Notes under the pieces: generated by a model
The model's database searches: none
Seen by the model: the letters and a program-made list of their open reading frames with translations, nothing else
Told to the model about the DNA's origin: nothing
Part shown: positions 26,201-35,198 of the stretch, piece after piece
Numbering within the stretch: position 1 is the first letter of the stretch
Layout: each line of letters opens with the position of its first letter
Translations under genes and position numbers: made by a program
Assembly (NCBI RefSeq): GCF_034263275.1
Contig: NZ_CP139559.1
Span: 6,882,001 to 6,946,000 of the forward strand
Source of the DNA: Mucilaginibacter sp. cycad4
Lineage (GTDB): Bacteria; Bacteroidota; Bacteroidia; Sphingobacteriales; Sphingobacteriaceae
Length of the DNA stretch: 64,000 nt
Direction of reading: 5' to 3'

Positions 26201-28756
26201 TTATGCCAACGCTTTACCCATTAAAGGGTCGCTAAAGCTTGATTTACCTGTTTCCACGCGGCCGGCGAAACGTTTCGCGAATTTCTCAAAGCCATCAACC
26301 TTTGTGCTGAAATCATACCAACCATGGGTTTTGCTTAGGTTTAAAGCAATGGTTGTGCTGGCACCTGCTTTTACAGCAACTTTATGATCGCCGGTTTTAT
26401 AGCCATGATCGGTTACTGAAATAGTTTGGGCTTTGTTGGTATGGTTGGTTAGCTTTAAAGCTACATTACCTGTTAGCTTACCTGCAACCTGCTCATATTC
26501 ACAAACCACATCAACCAACGGATCAGCAGCGTTACCCTGATACTCGCGGAAGAAACCGTTAGGGCCATAGGTACGCAAATGGTATTCGCTGTTTTCAAAT
26601 TCATGCAGCGGCCACACATCAGCCAGCGTGTCACCGGCTTTAACGGTATAGGCCCACGTACGCAGGTCTTCCATTTTCTGCGGATCATTCATCGTTGCGT
26701 ATTTGCCCGGGGCATACACATTAAATGGTGAACCTAATGCCTTAGCACCAAATGCCTTGTTGCTTGCGGTAAATTTAATTTCGAATGATTTTTTGTCAGC
26801 GCTTAACTTACCATCTGCATAAAGCTGGTAGGGCAGCGCCGATGATGGTTTAATACCTTTTTCCTGTTGTGGCATGTACGGCGATGAATGCGGATCTTTG
26901 TTGATCTGCGCAATTTCATCGGCAGTAAGCAACTTATAGTCTGAAGGCAGTTTTTTGAACTGTGCCTTATGAATACTTTCTAAAAATGCTTCCCTGGCAA
27001 CAAACTCGGGGTTCTCGATCTTCTCGCCGTTGTATGGGCGGAAAACGCTTGATAGGTCACCGCAAACGGTACGGCGCCATTCGCTGATATTAGGCTCGGT
27101 TACTTTTTTGCCGGTTTTGTGGCTTAAAAAGCTTTCTAAAAACTGTAGGGTTGAGGTATGGTCAAAAACTTCGGAGTTAACCCAGCCGCCTCGGCTCCAT
27201 GGCGAAGCAATTACCAGCGGTACACGGAAGCCTAAGCCAATTGAGCTTTCGCGGTCAAACACTTCGGGGAAGTTATTGCGTGCTTTTTCCTGTTCTAAAG
27301 TGACGAACTCAACGCTTGGGTCGATACCTTCTGATACTTTACCGGTGCCCGGCTTATGCGGATTTGGCGCGGTGAAAGGAGGGATGTGGTCAAAGTAACC
27401 GTCATTTTCATCGTAAGCTAAAATGAAAACGGTCTTTTTCCAAACATCGGGGTTTTGTGTAAGGATGTCCAGTACTTCGGATACGTACCATGCACCGTAC
27501 CAGGCCGAACTTGGGTGATCAGAAAAATGCTCAGGGGCCGATAACCAGCTTACGGTTGGCAGATGGCCGTCCTTTACATCGGCACGGAACTGGTGTAATA
27601 CATCGCCTTTAGGTACAAGAACCTCGCGGTCGGTGCCATCATCATTATATTTCAGTGGACTTAAAGTACGGTAATGCGGATCATTGCTATTGGTTACAAA
27701 GCCTTTTTGGTGCAGGTTCTTTTCGCGCTGTGACAGGCTTGCAAATTTACCCGGATCAAGGCTGGCCATGTCCTTTTTGGTGTTCTCCAGATCGCGCTGT
27801 TTTTGTTTAAGCTGTTTCTGCAGATGATCAATATGGGCATCGCCGGCAGGCAAAGCTGCAATCTGTTTTTCTACAGCAGCAATTTCATCAGGCAAAATGG
27901 TTGATTTTTTTTGCAGATGAGCGATGTGCTTATCGTACAGTTTGATATTGTACTGTCCAAAGAACTCCAGCGGGTTATCCTGGAAATTTGACAGCCATGG
28001 GTCTTCTTCGCCTTGTAAGCCGGTATCAATGGCAATTTCGTTCTGGTAGTGTTTCCATGATATGTTATGGTCTTCCAAACGCTCGGGGAAGGTAGCCCAG
28101 TTCAGGGTACCATAGTCCATATCATCGTTCCAAACGTGCGCAAGTGAATTTTCATGCTGCTCGGCACGAATGGTACCGCTCCAGAAATATAACCTGTTAG
28201 GATTGGTGCCTGTCAGGGATGAGCAAAAATTCTGATCACAAACGGTAAAGGCATCGGCCAGGGCATAGTAAAATGGGATATCCTCACGGTTGTGGAACCC
28301 CATAGTTAAAGGCATGTTTGAGTATTCCTTAATGCTGTTGCGTTTAACGTTAAGCCACTGGTCAAACTTGCCATCGTTGCGGGCATTAACCTGGTTGGCC
28401 CATGAATGCGGCAATGAGCTCATCCAGGTTGCTTTGGTGTTTTTGATATCAAGGTGGAAAGGAGCATAGGTTTCGCCTTTTTTGTTTGATTGCAACCAAA
28501 CCTTATTTTTATTTGGCAGATCGATTGCACGCGGATCGTTATAACCGCGTACCCCTTTCAGCATGCCGTAAGTATGATCGAACGAACGGTTTTCCTGCAT
28601 CAGGATCACAATATGCTCGGCATCCAGGTAGGTGCTGCCCGGCGCCGGGTTAATGGCCATTGCTTTTTGAATAGATTCGGGTAAAATGCTGGCGAGGCCG
28701 GCCGCTCCGGTTAGTAAGGCTGCTTTTTTAAGAAAATCTCTCCTTGAATCAGACAT
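26201..28756 (-). CDS. Phosphocholine-type phospholipase C, Tat-exported
   Basis: An 851-residue enzyme of the bacterial non-haemolytic/haemolytic phospholipase C (phosphoesterase) family, which cleaves the glycerol-phosphate bond of phospholipids to release the head group. The twin-arginine signal SDSRRDFLKKAALLTGAAGLA is at residues 2-22. The catalytic domain starts with HIVILMQENRSFDHTYGMLKGVRG and includes AYDENDGYFDHIPPF and PLVIASPWSRGGWVNSEVFDHTS. Two C-terminal beta domains (about 660-840) match the family's usual tail. A family insertion with a long helix (about 275-330) is present. It is last in the minus-strand phosphonate operon, after a 112-bp gap. Confidence 0.92.
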   Translation of the reverse strand: MSDSRRDFLKKAALLTGAAGLASILPESIQKAMAINPAPGSTYLDAEHIVILMQENRSFDHTYGMLKGVRGYNDPRAIDLPNKNKVWLQSNKKGETYAPFHLDIKNTKATWMSSLPHSWANQVNARNDGKFDQWLNVKRNSIKEYSNMPLTMGFHNREDIPFYYALADAFTVCDQNFCSSLTGTNPNRLYFWSGTIRAEQHENSLAHVWNDDMDYGTLNWATFPERLEDHNISWKHYQNEIAIDTGLQGEEDPWLSNFQDNPLEFFGQYNIKLYDKHIAHLQKKSTILPDEIAAVEKQIAALPAGDAHIDHLQKQLKQKQRDLENTKKDMASLDPGKFASLSQREKNLHQKGFVTNSNDPHYRTLSPLKYNDDGTDREVLVPKGDVLHQFRADVKDGHLPTVSWLSAPEHFSDHPSSAWYGAWYVSEVLDILTQNPDVWKKTVFILAYDENDGYFDHIPPFTAPNPHKPGTGKVSEGIDPSVEFVTLEQEKARNNFPEVFDRESSIGLGFRVPLVIASPWSRGGWVNSEVFDHTSTLQFLESFLSHKTGKKVTEPNISEWRRTVCGDLSSVFRPYNGEKIENPEFVAREAFLESIHKAQFKKLPSDYKLLTADEIAQINKDPHSSPYMPQQEKGIKPSSALPYQLYADGKLSADKKSFEIKFTASNKAFGAKALGSPFNVYAPGKYATMNDPQKMEDLRTWAYTVKAGDTLADVWPLHEFENSEYHLRTYGPNGFFREYQGNAADPLVDVVCEYEQVAGKLTGNVALKLTNHTNKAQTISVTDHGYKTGDHKVAVKAGASTTIALNLSKTHGWYDFSTKVDGFEKFAKRFAGRVETGKSSFSDPLMGKALA

Positions 28757-28868
28757 GTGTATTTTTAATTAGTTCATGGCCTATGGATGATAGATCATGG
28801 TTGTTTTTAGTTTTTAGTAAGCGGGCAATATCAGGATTTATGGTTGATTTTTTAAAATCTATGATCCA

Positions 28869-30080
28869 TCAACCATGAACTACACCGTCTTTCCGCTGCG
28901 CAATAACCTGTTCGCAAAGGCCAAATGATAATGTCATGCCGTTGCCGCCGAGGCCGTTAATGAGCGTTACACCGGGCTCAATATCTACTACCAGTTCGGA
29001 TGCACCGTTGGTCATTTTAGGGTAGATGCCGTGCCATGACTGCAGCATTTTCCAGTCCTTAAATTTGGCGAACGTATGTAAGTACTCGATTATCAAATTA
29101 TTAATAAATTCCTTGTCGAAAGGATCATGAACCAAACCATATTCGTGCGAATCGCCGATGGTAAGCTCACCACTGCCGTTTTGCGATACCATCACATGGA
29201 TCCCCCACTTCAAATGAGTTGCATATTGTTCTTCATAACGTTTACGCAATGCAGGCAATGAAGCCGCCGCCTGAAAACCGGGATAGTGGATCATCGACAA
29301 ACCGCCGCATAACGAAGGGCCGATGCGCCATTCATCTGGTTGGGTAACCAAACGCATCATTTGAAGCTTACATTTAGTGATCTCTGTTTGGGCGAATAAT
29401 TCAGGATACAATGTCTCAAAATCGGCGCCACTGCAAACATAGATCTCGTCGGCTTCCCGGCTTTGGCTGCCTGAACTAACTTTTGGATGTTCAATGCGGC
29501 TGATAGCCGTGTTCCAGTAAAACTCCACGCCAAATTTTTCGGCAAGATAAGCGGCTACCTGTCCTATTGCCACACGAGATTCAACGATCATTTCCTCTCC
29601 GCTCCATAATGCACCTTTTAAGCCATCGGTATTGATGGCCGGTGATTTGGAGAGGGCTTCGCCGGGACTTAGCACGGCGCAATCGCGATGTTGTTTGTTT
29701 ACATCAACATATTCTTCTATCACCTGCAGCTCATCATCATGATAGGCAAGGTGTAACGAGCCGACCTCATTATGCCAGATGTTAGCTTCGGTACAAACTG
29801 TTTTCCAAATGCTTTTTGACAGCATGGCTCGCTCAAACATTGGCCCGGTAGCCTGGCCTATCGGCCACACCATACCAAAATTACGGATGGAAGCGCCTAC
29901 TGCACGTTCGTTACGCTCAAACACGGTTACCTTATAGCCGCGAATGGCCAAAGCGCGGGCTGTAGCCAAACCTACTATACCTGCGCCTATGATTATAGCC
30001 GTGCCCCCCTGCCCCCTGAAGGGGGAGTTTTTTGAGTTATTATTTTCGCTCATTATATTATTCATTAGGTCATTGTTCAT
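28869..30080 (-). CDS. TIGR03364-family FAD-dependent oxidoreductase (phosphonate-associated)
   Basis: A DAO-type flavoenzyme of 403 residues. The dinucleotide-binding motif AIIIGAGIVGLATARALA is at about residues 28-45, and GVTLINGLGGNGMTLSFGL at the C-terminus completes the FAD site. Sequence and context fit the TIGR03364 group, linked to phosphonatase genes and reported to oxidise aminoethylphosphonate or its N-methyl form to phosphonoacetaldehyde (from memory). The first 27 residues are unusual: part, SPFRGQGG, is encoded by an intergenic repeat (30003-30029). A start at 30053 (MSENNN) is equally possible. It is 22 bp downstream of the transporter gene. Confidence 0.87.
   Translation of the reverse strand: MNNDLMNNIMSENNNSKNSPFRGQGGTAIIIGAGIVGLATARALAIRGYKVTVFERNERAVGASIRNFGMVWPIGQATGPMFERAMLSKSIWKTVCTEANIWHNEVGSLHLAYHDDELQVIEEYVDVNKQHRDCAVLSPGEALSKSPAINTDGLKGALWSGEEMIVESRVAIGQVAAYLAEKFGVEFYWNTAISRIEHPKVSSGSQSREADEIYVCSGADFETLYPELFAQTEITKCKLQMMRLVTQPDEWRIGPSLCGGLSMIHYPGFQAAASLPALRKRYEEQYATHLKWGIHVMVSQNGSGELTIGDSHEYGLVHDPFDKEFINNLIIEYLHTFAKFKDWKMLQSWHGIYPKMTNGASELVVDIEPGVTLINGLGGNGMTLSFGLCEQVIAQRKDGVVHG
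30003..30029. repeat. C5/G5 repeat inside the FAD oxidoreductase coding sequence
   Basis: A diverged copy of the 25-bp repeat at 5484-5508 and 16061-16085. Here it lies in frame at the 5' end of a gene and encodes the peptide SPFRGQGG. Confidence 0.8.
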
Positions 30081-30102
30081 TCGTCATTTTTTGACTCTGA
30101 AC

Positions 30103-31446
30103 TCATGGCTGCGGACTTATCGTCTGAAAATTTATCTGTTCGCCGGTATCCTCTTCGGTACTCAATTTTTTTTTATCGCGGGCAGCGCTTTGTAAAAAGT
30201 AAATGAGGGATAACGACCCGCAAATGCCGCCGGCGAGGGCCACTATCATTACACCTTCCTGGAAAAATGTCCCCCAGCTTATTGAAGGGCGGCCAAGCTC
30301 TTTCACCAGTAAAACACTTACGCTGCCCAGGTATCCCATCGAATCGGCAATGTACATGATAAAACCAACGTTGCTTTTATAGTGAAACGATGCTATCATC
30401 CGCTCAAAAAATATAGCATTGTAGGGCACATAGCCCATGTACAGGCCCAGGCCAACACATGTCATCCATAAGGTTGGCCCCATCATTTTAAGGGTAAACA
30501 TGATACTTGATATGCCTACCAGTACGCAACCGGCAATGATCATTAAATGGATGATGCTGAAAGCACGGAGGTTTTTCCTCACAAGGATCAGCAAGCTCAT
30601 CGCTACTAATACCACCAGCGAGATTTTGATATCGGTAGTAGTGAAAATGCTGTTATCCTTAATGCCCAGGCTGGCCCAGATCTCCACCTCAAAATTATCA
30701 CGCACATCACGCATGATGGTGAGAAGCACATAAACGATAAGGGTGAGGATAATGCCCGGCAAAAAGCGGATAACGAATTGTTTACGCTCAGTTGCACTCA
30801 TCGGTGTACGTTCGGAACGCAGACGTTTATCTTCGGCGGTAGGCGCCGGGATTAATTCCATACAACCTACAAAAAATAACAGCGGCAACACAAATACGGC
30901 CCCTGTTAAAAAGGGCATATAGTATTCGTTTACATGAAAACCGGTTATTAAAGTGCGCCCGGTTGTTTTCACAAATCCTGAGGCAAAAATAAGGCTGATA
31001 GATAATACTGAAGCCATAAACTCGGTTGAACGCCTGCCTTCCAGATAACCAAAAACCAATCCCCAGATAAGACCGAGCGGAAAACCGTTTATAAAAAGGA
31101 ACACAATATTCCATGGGGCTGGTACAAAGGCAAAAGCGAGGAGAGCTGCCCAGGCGATACCGATTAGCGTTAAAATATAACGTGCGCGTGTTTTGCTGTT
31201 TACTTCGGCTATAAATTTGATGCCGTAAAATTTGCTGCTCATATAGCCGATAACCTGCGCTATAACCAGCCAAACTTTATAATCAACATGAAAGTATTCG
31301 TGACCTGTGAAAGTTGCCGCCGCAAATGCCTTACGGAAAGCGTACATGGATGTATACGTTCCAAAGGCCGAAACCGCTGCCAAAACTGAAATCAGTGCAT
31401 AAGGCCATTGGGCTACTTTTGCACGTAAACTTTCAATCAGTTTCAT
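30103..31446 (-). CDS. DUF5690 MFS-like transporter
   Basis: A 447-residue polytopic protein with about 12 hydrophobic helices and the DUF5690 character (FGTYTSMYAFRKAFAAATFTG near residue 30, GFPLGLIWGLVFGYLEGRRSTEF near 140). The MYAFRK motif resembles the organophosphate:phosphate antiporter branch of the MFS (GlpT/UhpT). It sits between the phosphonatase-like hydrolase (5-bp gap) and the FAD oxidase (22-bp gap), so uptake of an organophosphonate across the inner membrane is the likely role. The substrate is inferred from context. Confidence 0.88.
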   Translation of the reverse strand: MKLIESLRAKVAQWPYALISVLAAVSAFGTYTSMYAFRKAFAAATFTGHEYFHVDYKVWLVIAQVIGYMSSKFYGIKFIAEVNSKTRARYILTLIGIAWAALLAFAFVPAPWNIVFLFINGFPLGLIWGLVFGYLEGRRSTEFMASVLSISLIFASGFVKTTGRTLITGFHVNEYYMPFLTGAVFVLPLLFFVGCMELIPAPTAEDKRLRSERTPMSATERKQFVIRFLPGIILTLIVYVLLTIMRDVRDNFEVEIWASLGIKDNSIFTTTDIKISLVVLVAMSLLILVRKNLRAFSIIHLMIIAGCVLVGISSIMFTLKMMGPTLWMTCVGLGLYMGYVPYNAIFFERMIASFHYKSNVGFIMYIADSMGYLGSVSVLLVKELGRPSISWGTFFQEGVMIVALAGGICGSLSLIYFLQSAARDKKKLSTEEDTGEQINFQTISPQP

Positions 31447-31451
31447 AATAC

Positions 31452-32138
31452 TTACTGGTTTATGATGTCAACTACCTGTGCAATATCGTCAATAATATGG
31501 GTTGGGTTATAGGTTTCCAGCTCGGCGCGGGTAAAAATGCCGGTGGTTACACCTATGGAATATTTGCAGCCGGTGTTTTGCCCTTCGCGTACGTCAACCT
31601 CGGTATCGCCTACTTTAGCAACTTCCATTGCATCGGTTATATTTGCTTCGAGCATCATTTTCCGGATCATGAAAGGATGCGGGCGACCAAGTTCAACCTC
31701 GTCCGAGCCAACAACGTAATCGATCAGGCCTTTCTCATGCCATTGCAGCCGGTTAACAATAGTATCGGCAATATCTCGCGAGAAGCCGGTATTGATGCCC
31801 ACTTTAACACCTTGCTCGTGCAGTTTGGCAAAAGTTTCTTCAACGTTTGGCAGCGGTTCAATACCCGGCTCAAACTGGTAAAAGTTAATCATTTGCTGTA
31901 CAAATTCTTTATGTATGGTAGTTACCAGCTCGTCGGTAATAACTGACTGATCGGCCTCATGTTCGGTAAGCATTTTACGGATAGCGAGGGTTTTCTCATA
32001 ACCCATCAATGGGTCTATTTTCTCCAGTTCAACTTCATAACCTGACTTTTGCATAGCAGCCCTGAAAGCCTTACTTACCTCATGATCGTCTTTAACCGTA
32101 GTACCGGCTATATCAAATACCACTAATTTTATGCTCAT
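31452..32138 (-). CDS. Phosphonatase-like HAD hydrolase
   Basis: A 228-residue HAD-superfamily enzyme closest to phosphonoacetaldehyde hydrolase (TIGR03351-like). The nucleophile motif is FDIAGTTV with D9, the DxAGT variant typical of phosphonatases. In PLMGYEKTLAIRKM, K49 aligns by hand with the Schiff-base lysine of PhnX (MGLLK in the model enzyme). KVGDTEVDVREGQNTGC is the C-terminal acidic motif. It is first in the operon hydrolase-transporter-oxidase-(phospholipase). The expected reaction is C-P cleavage of phosphonoacetaldehyde or a related aldehyde to phosphate. A TATATTTG box ends five bases before the ATG. Confidence 0.9.
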   Translation of the reverse strand: MSIKLVVFDIAGTTVKDDHEVSKAFRAAMQKSGYEVELEKIDPLMGYEKTLAIRKMLTEHEADQSVITDELVTTIHKEFVQQMINFYQFEPGIEPLPNVEETFAKLHEQGVKVGINTGFSRDIADTIVNRLQWHEKGLIDYVVGSDEVELGRPHPFMIRKMMLEANITDAMEVAKVGDTEVDVREGQNTGCKYSIGVTTGIFTRAELETYNPTHIIDDIAQVVDIINQ

Positions 32139-32143
32139 AATAA

Positions 32144-32151
32144 CAAATATA
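32144..32151 (-). promoter_or_regulatory. Bacteroidota -7 box (TATATTTG) of the phosphonatase operon
   Basis: On the minus strand, TATATTTG fits the TAnnTTTG -7 consensus of the Bacteroidota housekeeping sigma factor. It lies five bases before the ATG at 32138, so the leader would be very short or absent. Confidence 0.6.
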
Positions 32152-32158
32152 ATTGTTT

Positions 32159-32202
32159 AGCAATACTAAACTTTTTTTATTAAAATTAAACTAAATTAGT
32201 GT
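32159..32202 (-). promoter_or_regulatory. Shared 44-bp upstream element, phosphonatase operon copy
   Basis: Read on the minus strand it ends in AAAGTTTAGTATTGCT and aligns with 35878-35921 upstream of susC at 37 of 44 positions by hand. It holds TTTAGTATT and a degenerate inverse, AACACTAAT. It lies 20 bp upstream of the hydrolase start. A regulator-binding site is the likely meaning. Confidence 0.75.
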
Positions 32203-32384
32203 TAAGGTTTGGTTAAGGGGTGATTGATTGAGCGTCCTTAATTTGAACGGCAAATGCATGTAAGGCGTTTCTACCAAGTAATTATCATAAAAATTTGAGC
32301 CATACGGACAAGTAAATTGAGCCGTGCAAGAAATTTCCTCATGAACAAAACTATTGATCTTTGTTTTCAAATAAAATATCAACT

Positions 32385-33356
32385 ATGGAAAACATGATGA
32401 GAATACATTTGGGCAAAAATGGCCCGCTGGTTTCAAAACTGGGGTTGGGCTGTATGCGCATGTCATCAGTTTGGGGCAGTACAGCTAACGACGAAAACGA
32501 AAGTGTCGCCACTATACAGGCGGCGTTAGATAACGGCATCAACTTTTTAAACACCGGCGATTTTTATGGCGCCGGTCATAATGAGCTATTGGTAGGCAAG
32601 GCTGTTAAAGGCCGCCGCGACGACGCCTTTATCAGCGTAAAATTTGGCGCCATTTTTTATAATGGCCAATGGCTTGGCTTAGATCTCCGCCCTATAGCCA
32701 TCAAAAACTTCATCAATTATTCGTTAGTACGATTAGGTATCGATACCATCGATCTGTATCAACCCTGCCGCCTGGATAACAGCGTTCCGGTAGAAGATGT
32801 GATAGGTACCGTTGCCGACCTGATTAAGGAAGGAAAAGTACGCCATCTTGGTGTTTCTGAAATTACTGCAGATCAATTACGCAAAGCCAACAGCATACAC
32901 CCTGTAACCGCGCTGGAAATTGGATACTCGTTAGCCGACAGGCAAATTGAAAACGACCTGCTGCCTACTGCTAAAGAACTGGGGATAGGCGTAGTAGCGT
33001 TTGCCAACACCGCCGAAGGTTTACTTACCGGCGATATGAAAGCACCGCTTCCGGCAGATAGTTATCATAACCATTTTTCGCGTTTCCAGGGAGAAAACCT
33101 GGTGAAAAATCTTGAAAGGGTTGAAGTATTAAAACAGATGGCCGGCGACAAAGGCTACACGCCTACACAGCTTGCCATAGCATGGGTAAACGCCCAGGAT
33201 GATAATATTATGCCGCTGGTGAGCATGAGTCGCAGATCGCGCCTGCCTGAAAACATACAGGCTATGCAAATTGAATTTAGTGCTGATGAAATGAATACAC
33301 TCAACACCGCTTTTGCCCAGGGGGCAATATTAGGTGGTACATACCTGCAACGATAA
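32385..33356 (+). CDS. Aldo/keto reductase family oxidoreductase
   Basis: About 323 residues from ATG 32385 (MENMMRIHLGKNG); an upstream in-frame ATG at 32361 would add eight residues. This is an NADPH-dependent TIM-barrel oxidoreductase. Visible features: FLNTGDFYGAGHNELLVGKAV (catalytic Asp and Tyr), SVKFG (catalytic Lys), YQPCRLDNSVPVEDVIG where the usual catalytic His position is changed, and VSMSRRSRLPENIQAM near the cofactor phosphate. The substrate is unknown. It is probably co-transcribed with the AraC gene 44 bp downstream; the pair lies between the two arms of the phosphonate locus. Confidence 0.9.
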   Translation: MENMMRIHLGKNGPLVSKLGLGCMRMSSVWGSTANDENESVATIQAALDNGINFLNTGDFYGAGHNELLVGKAVKGRRDDAFISVKFGAIFYNGQWLGLDLRPIAIKNFINYSLVRLGIDTIDLYQPCRLDNSVPVEDVIGTVADLIKEGKVRHLGVSEITADQLRKANSIHPVTALEIGYSLADRQIENDLLPTAKELGIGVVAFANTAEGLLTGDMKAPLPADSYHNHFSRFQGENLVKNLERVEVLKQMAGDKGYTPTQLAIAWVNAQDDNIMPLVSMSRRSRLPENIQAMQIEFSADEMNTLNTAFAQGAILGGTYLQR

Positions 33357-33400
33357 ATGGATGGGCTGCATAAGCCCCTCCTATTTTATATATTTACATA

Positions 33401-34213
33401 GTGACCAATCCAACCGAAATAATTCCAGGCGTTATCTTTTATTCTTTTTTCTCGAGGATGAGAAAAGAAAAGGTAGGCTTTTTTGAGCATAGCACCCTGG
33501 TACTACAAGTTTCGGGGCAATTCAGCATCGAAACCGCTAATCAAAAAATCTCGATGAAAGGTGGCGAAATGATGCTGATCCGTAAAAATCAATTGGGCGA
33601 ACTCATCAAAATGCCGGTAGATGGCGGCGACTATCAAACTATCATCATCTGCCTGAAAGAAGATATGCTGCGGCAGCTTGCTTTGGAAGAGCAGATAGAA
33701 CCGGGGCAGAAATACACCGGTCAACCCAATATCAGGATCCCCGAAAATGAATTTTTACGAGGTTTTTTTCAATCGGTGATCCCTTATGTTCACCATCCCA
33801 ACGAAAAAATAACCAAGCAACTGGGCATGCTGAAAGTAAGGGAAGCTGTGCACTTACTGCTGCACACTATGCCCGAACTTAAAGATTTTCTGTTCGATTT
33901 TTCGGAGCCGCATAAAATCGACCTGGAAAAATTTATGCTCAGCAATTTTCATTTCAATATACCTGTCGAGAAATTTGCGCAACTTACGGGTCGGAGCCTT
34001 GCGGGGTTTAAACGCGATTTTCAAAAAACTTTTGATACTTCGCCCCGGCATTGGCTGCAAGCCAGGCGGCTTGCAGAGGCGCGTCACCTCATCGAAAACA
34101 AAAACCGGAAACCATCCGAAATTTACCTCGATTTAGGATTTGAGAGCCTGGCCCATTTTTCCCATTCGTTTAAAAAAGAATTTGGCAAAGCACCTACCGA
34201 GTGGATGCACTGA
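33401..34213 (+). CDS. AraC-family transcriptional regulator
   Basis: A 270-residue regulator starting at GTG 33401. The N-terminal cupin-like sensor (about 1-140) contains SGQFSIETANQKISMKGGEMMLI. The C-terminal pair of HTH motifs covers about 175-268: FNIPVEKFAQLTGRSLAGFKRDFQKTFDTSPRHWL, then PSEIYLDLGFESLAHFSHSFKKEFGKAPTEW. The short gap after the aldo/keto reductase suggests it regulates that gene. The effector is unknown. Confidence 0.92.
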   Translation: MTNPTEIIPGVIFYSFFSRMRKEKVGFFEHSTLVLQVSGQFSIETANQKISMKGGEMMLIRKNQLGELIKMPVDGGDYQTIIICLKEDMLRQLALEEQIEPGQKYTGQPNIRIPENEFLRGFFQSVIPYVHHPNEKITKQLGMLKVREAVHLLLHTMPELKDFLFDFSEPHKIDLEKFMLSNFHFNIPVEKFAQLTGRSLAGFKRDFQKTFDTSPRHWLQARRLAEARHLIENKNRKPSEIYLDLGFESLAHFSHSFKKEFGKAPTEWMH

Positions 34214-34320
34214 TCAGCTTTTTTTTCTGTTGATAACGAATAAATTTTTGTAATAACCTCTGAAAGAGAAGTTACATTACCCTTATTCAATTAACCACTC
34301 ACTCAATCAACCATTCTCCA

Positions 34321-34899
34321 TCATTTCTTTTCTTCAAAAAAATAAACCACCAGCATACTGGCTGTGGTATTGCCCATGTTTTTTGGAGTATGGGAGATGC
34401 GTCCGTCAAAGAGCATGCTATCGCCCTGGTTAAGGGTGATGGTATCATCATTAAACTGGTAAGCTACCTGGCCGGACAGGATATATTTATATTCAAATGC
34501 TTCGGTTTCAACAAGCGGGCGGGTGGCATCGGGTTCAAGCTCCAATATTACAATATCAACAGTGCTTTGGCTTATCGATTGGGTAAAGATGCGCTGGTAA
34601 TGAAAACCATCGGCATGCTCTTTTTCAAAATGATCGTATTCGTGTTTGCGCTTTACCAAAACTGGCAAATGATCGCTTTTTGAACGCATATCTTTAAAAA
34701 ACTCGTTCAGGTCTATTTCCAGTGCTTTAATAATATCTATCAGTACAATGAGCGATGGGATGGTGCGGCTGTTTTCAATTTGTGATATCAGGCCTTTGCT
34801 TACGTTGGCCCTTATAGCAAGTTCCTGTACGGTTATATTTTTTTCGCGGCGGCGTTCTTTTATCCGGTTACTGATTTGTATCAGTATGTCTTCTTCCAT
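34321..34899 (-). CDS. XRE-cupin transcriptional regulator
   Basis: A 192-residue regulator with an N-terminal XRE HTH (KERRREKNITVQELAIRANVSKGLISQIENSRTIPSL, residues about 13-50) and a C-terminal cupin (about 105-190; GDSMLFDGRISHTPKNMGN). This architecture senses small ligands, often amino or organic acids. It is divergent from the PhnZ-like oxygenase gene across a 299-bp AT-rich region and lies between the two phosphonate-type operons. It is therefore the best candidate regulator of the locus, though its binding site is not proven. Confidence 0.9.
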   Translation of the reverse strand: MEEDILIQISNRIKERRREKNITVQELAIRANVSKGLISQIENSRTIPSLIVLIDIIKALEIDLNEFFKDMRSKSDHLPVLVKRKHEYDHFEKEHADGFHYQRIFTQSISQSTVDIVILELEPDATRPLVETEAFEYKYILSGQVAYQFNDDTITLNQGDSMLFDGRISHTPKNMGNTTASMLVVYFFEEKK

Positions 34900-35198
34900 T
34901 TATAGCAGGTTATTTGGTGCGCAAAGTAATTAATCAGGCTATTTATCCAAAATGATTTTTTTGTTACGCTTTGAAACAACGTAGTTTAAATGTTAACGGG
35001 TATTTATATAATATTGTTGCCTTAGTTAAGTTTTCATAACCAATACATGAGTTTTGAAATTGTTTATATTTAATAAGATAAGCGGCTTGCGGTATTAAAA
35101 ATTAATGATAAATATTGGTTTTAATTAATATATTTCATGAATATTTAATAATTACCTAACCTGTATGCCGTTTATTTGCACCTAAAAATTTTAATAGC
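34900..35198. other. AT-rich divergent region between XRE-cupin and HD-oxygenase genes
   Basis: Non-coding and strongly AT-rich. It contains CTTAGTTAAG (35021-35030, palindromic) and a TTTATTTG box near 35170 that approximates a -7 element. A segment at about 35103-35130 (TAATGATAAATATTGG) weakly resembles the susC upstream element, but AT-richness makes this uncertain. Confidence 0.45.

Noticed and set aside
35103..35150. Third copy of the 44-bp shared element upstream of the HD oxygenase
   Set aside because: The resemblance needs gaps, lacks the TTTAGTATTGCT core and lies in very AT-rich DNA, so it could be chance.
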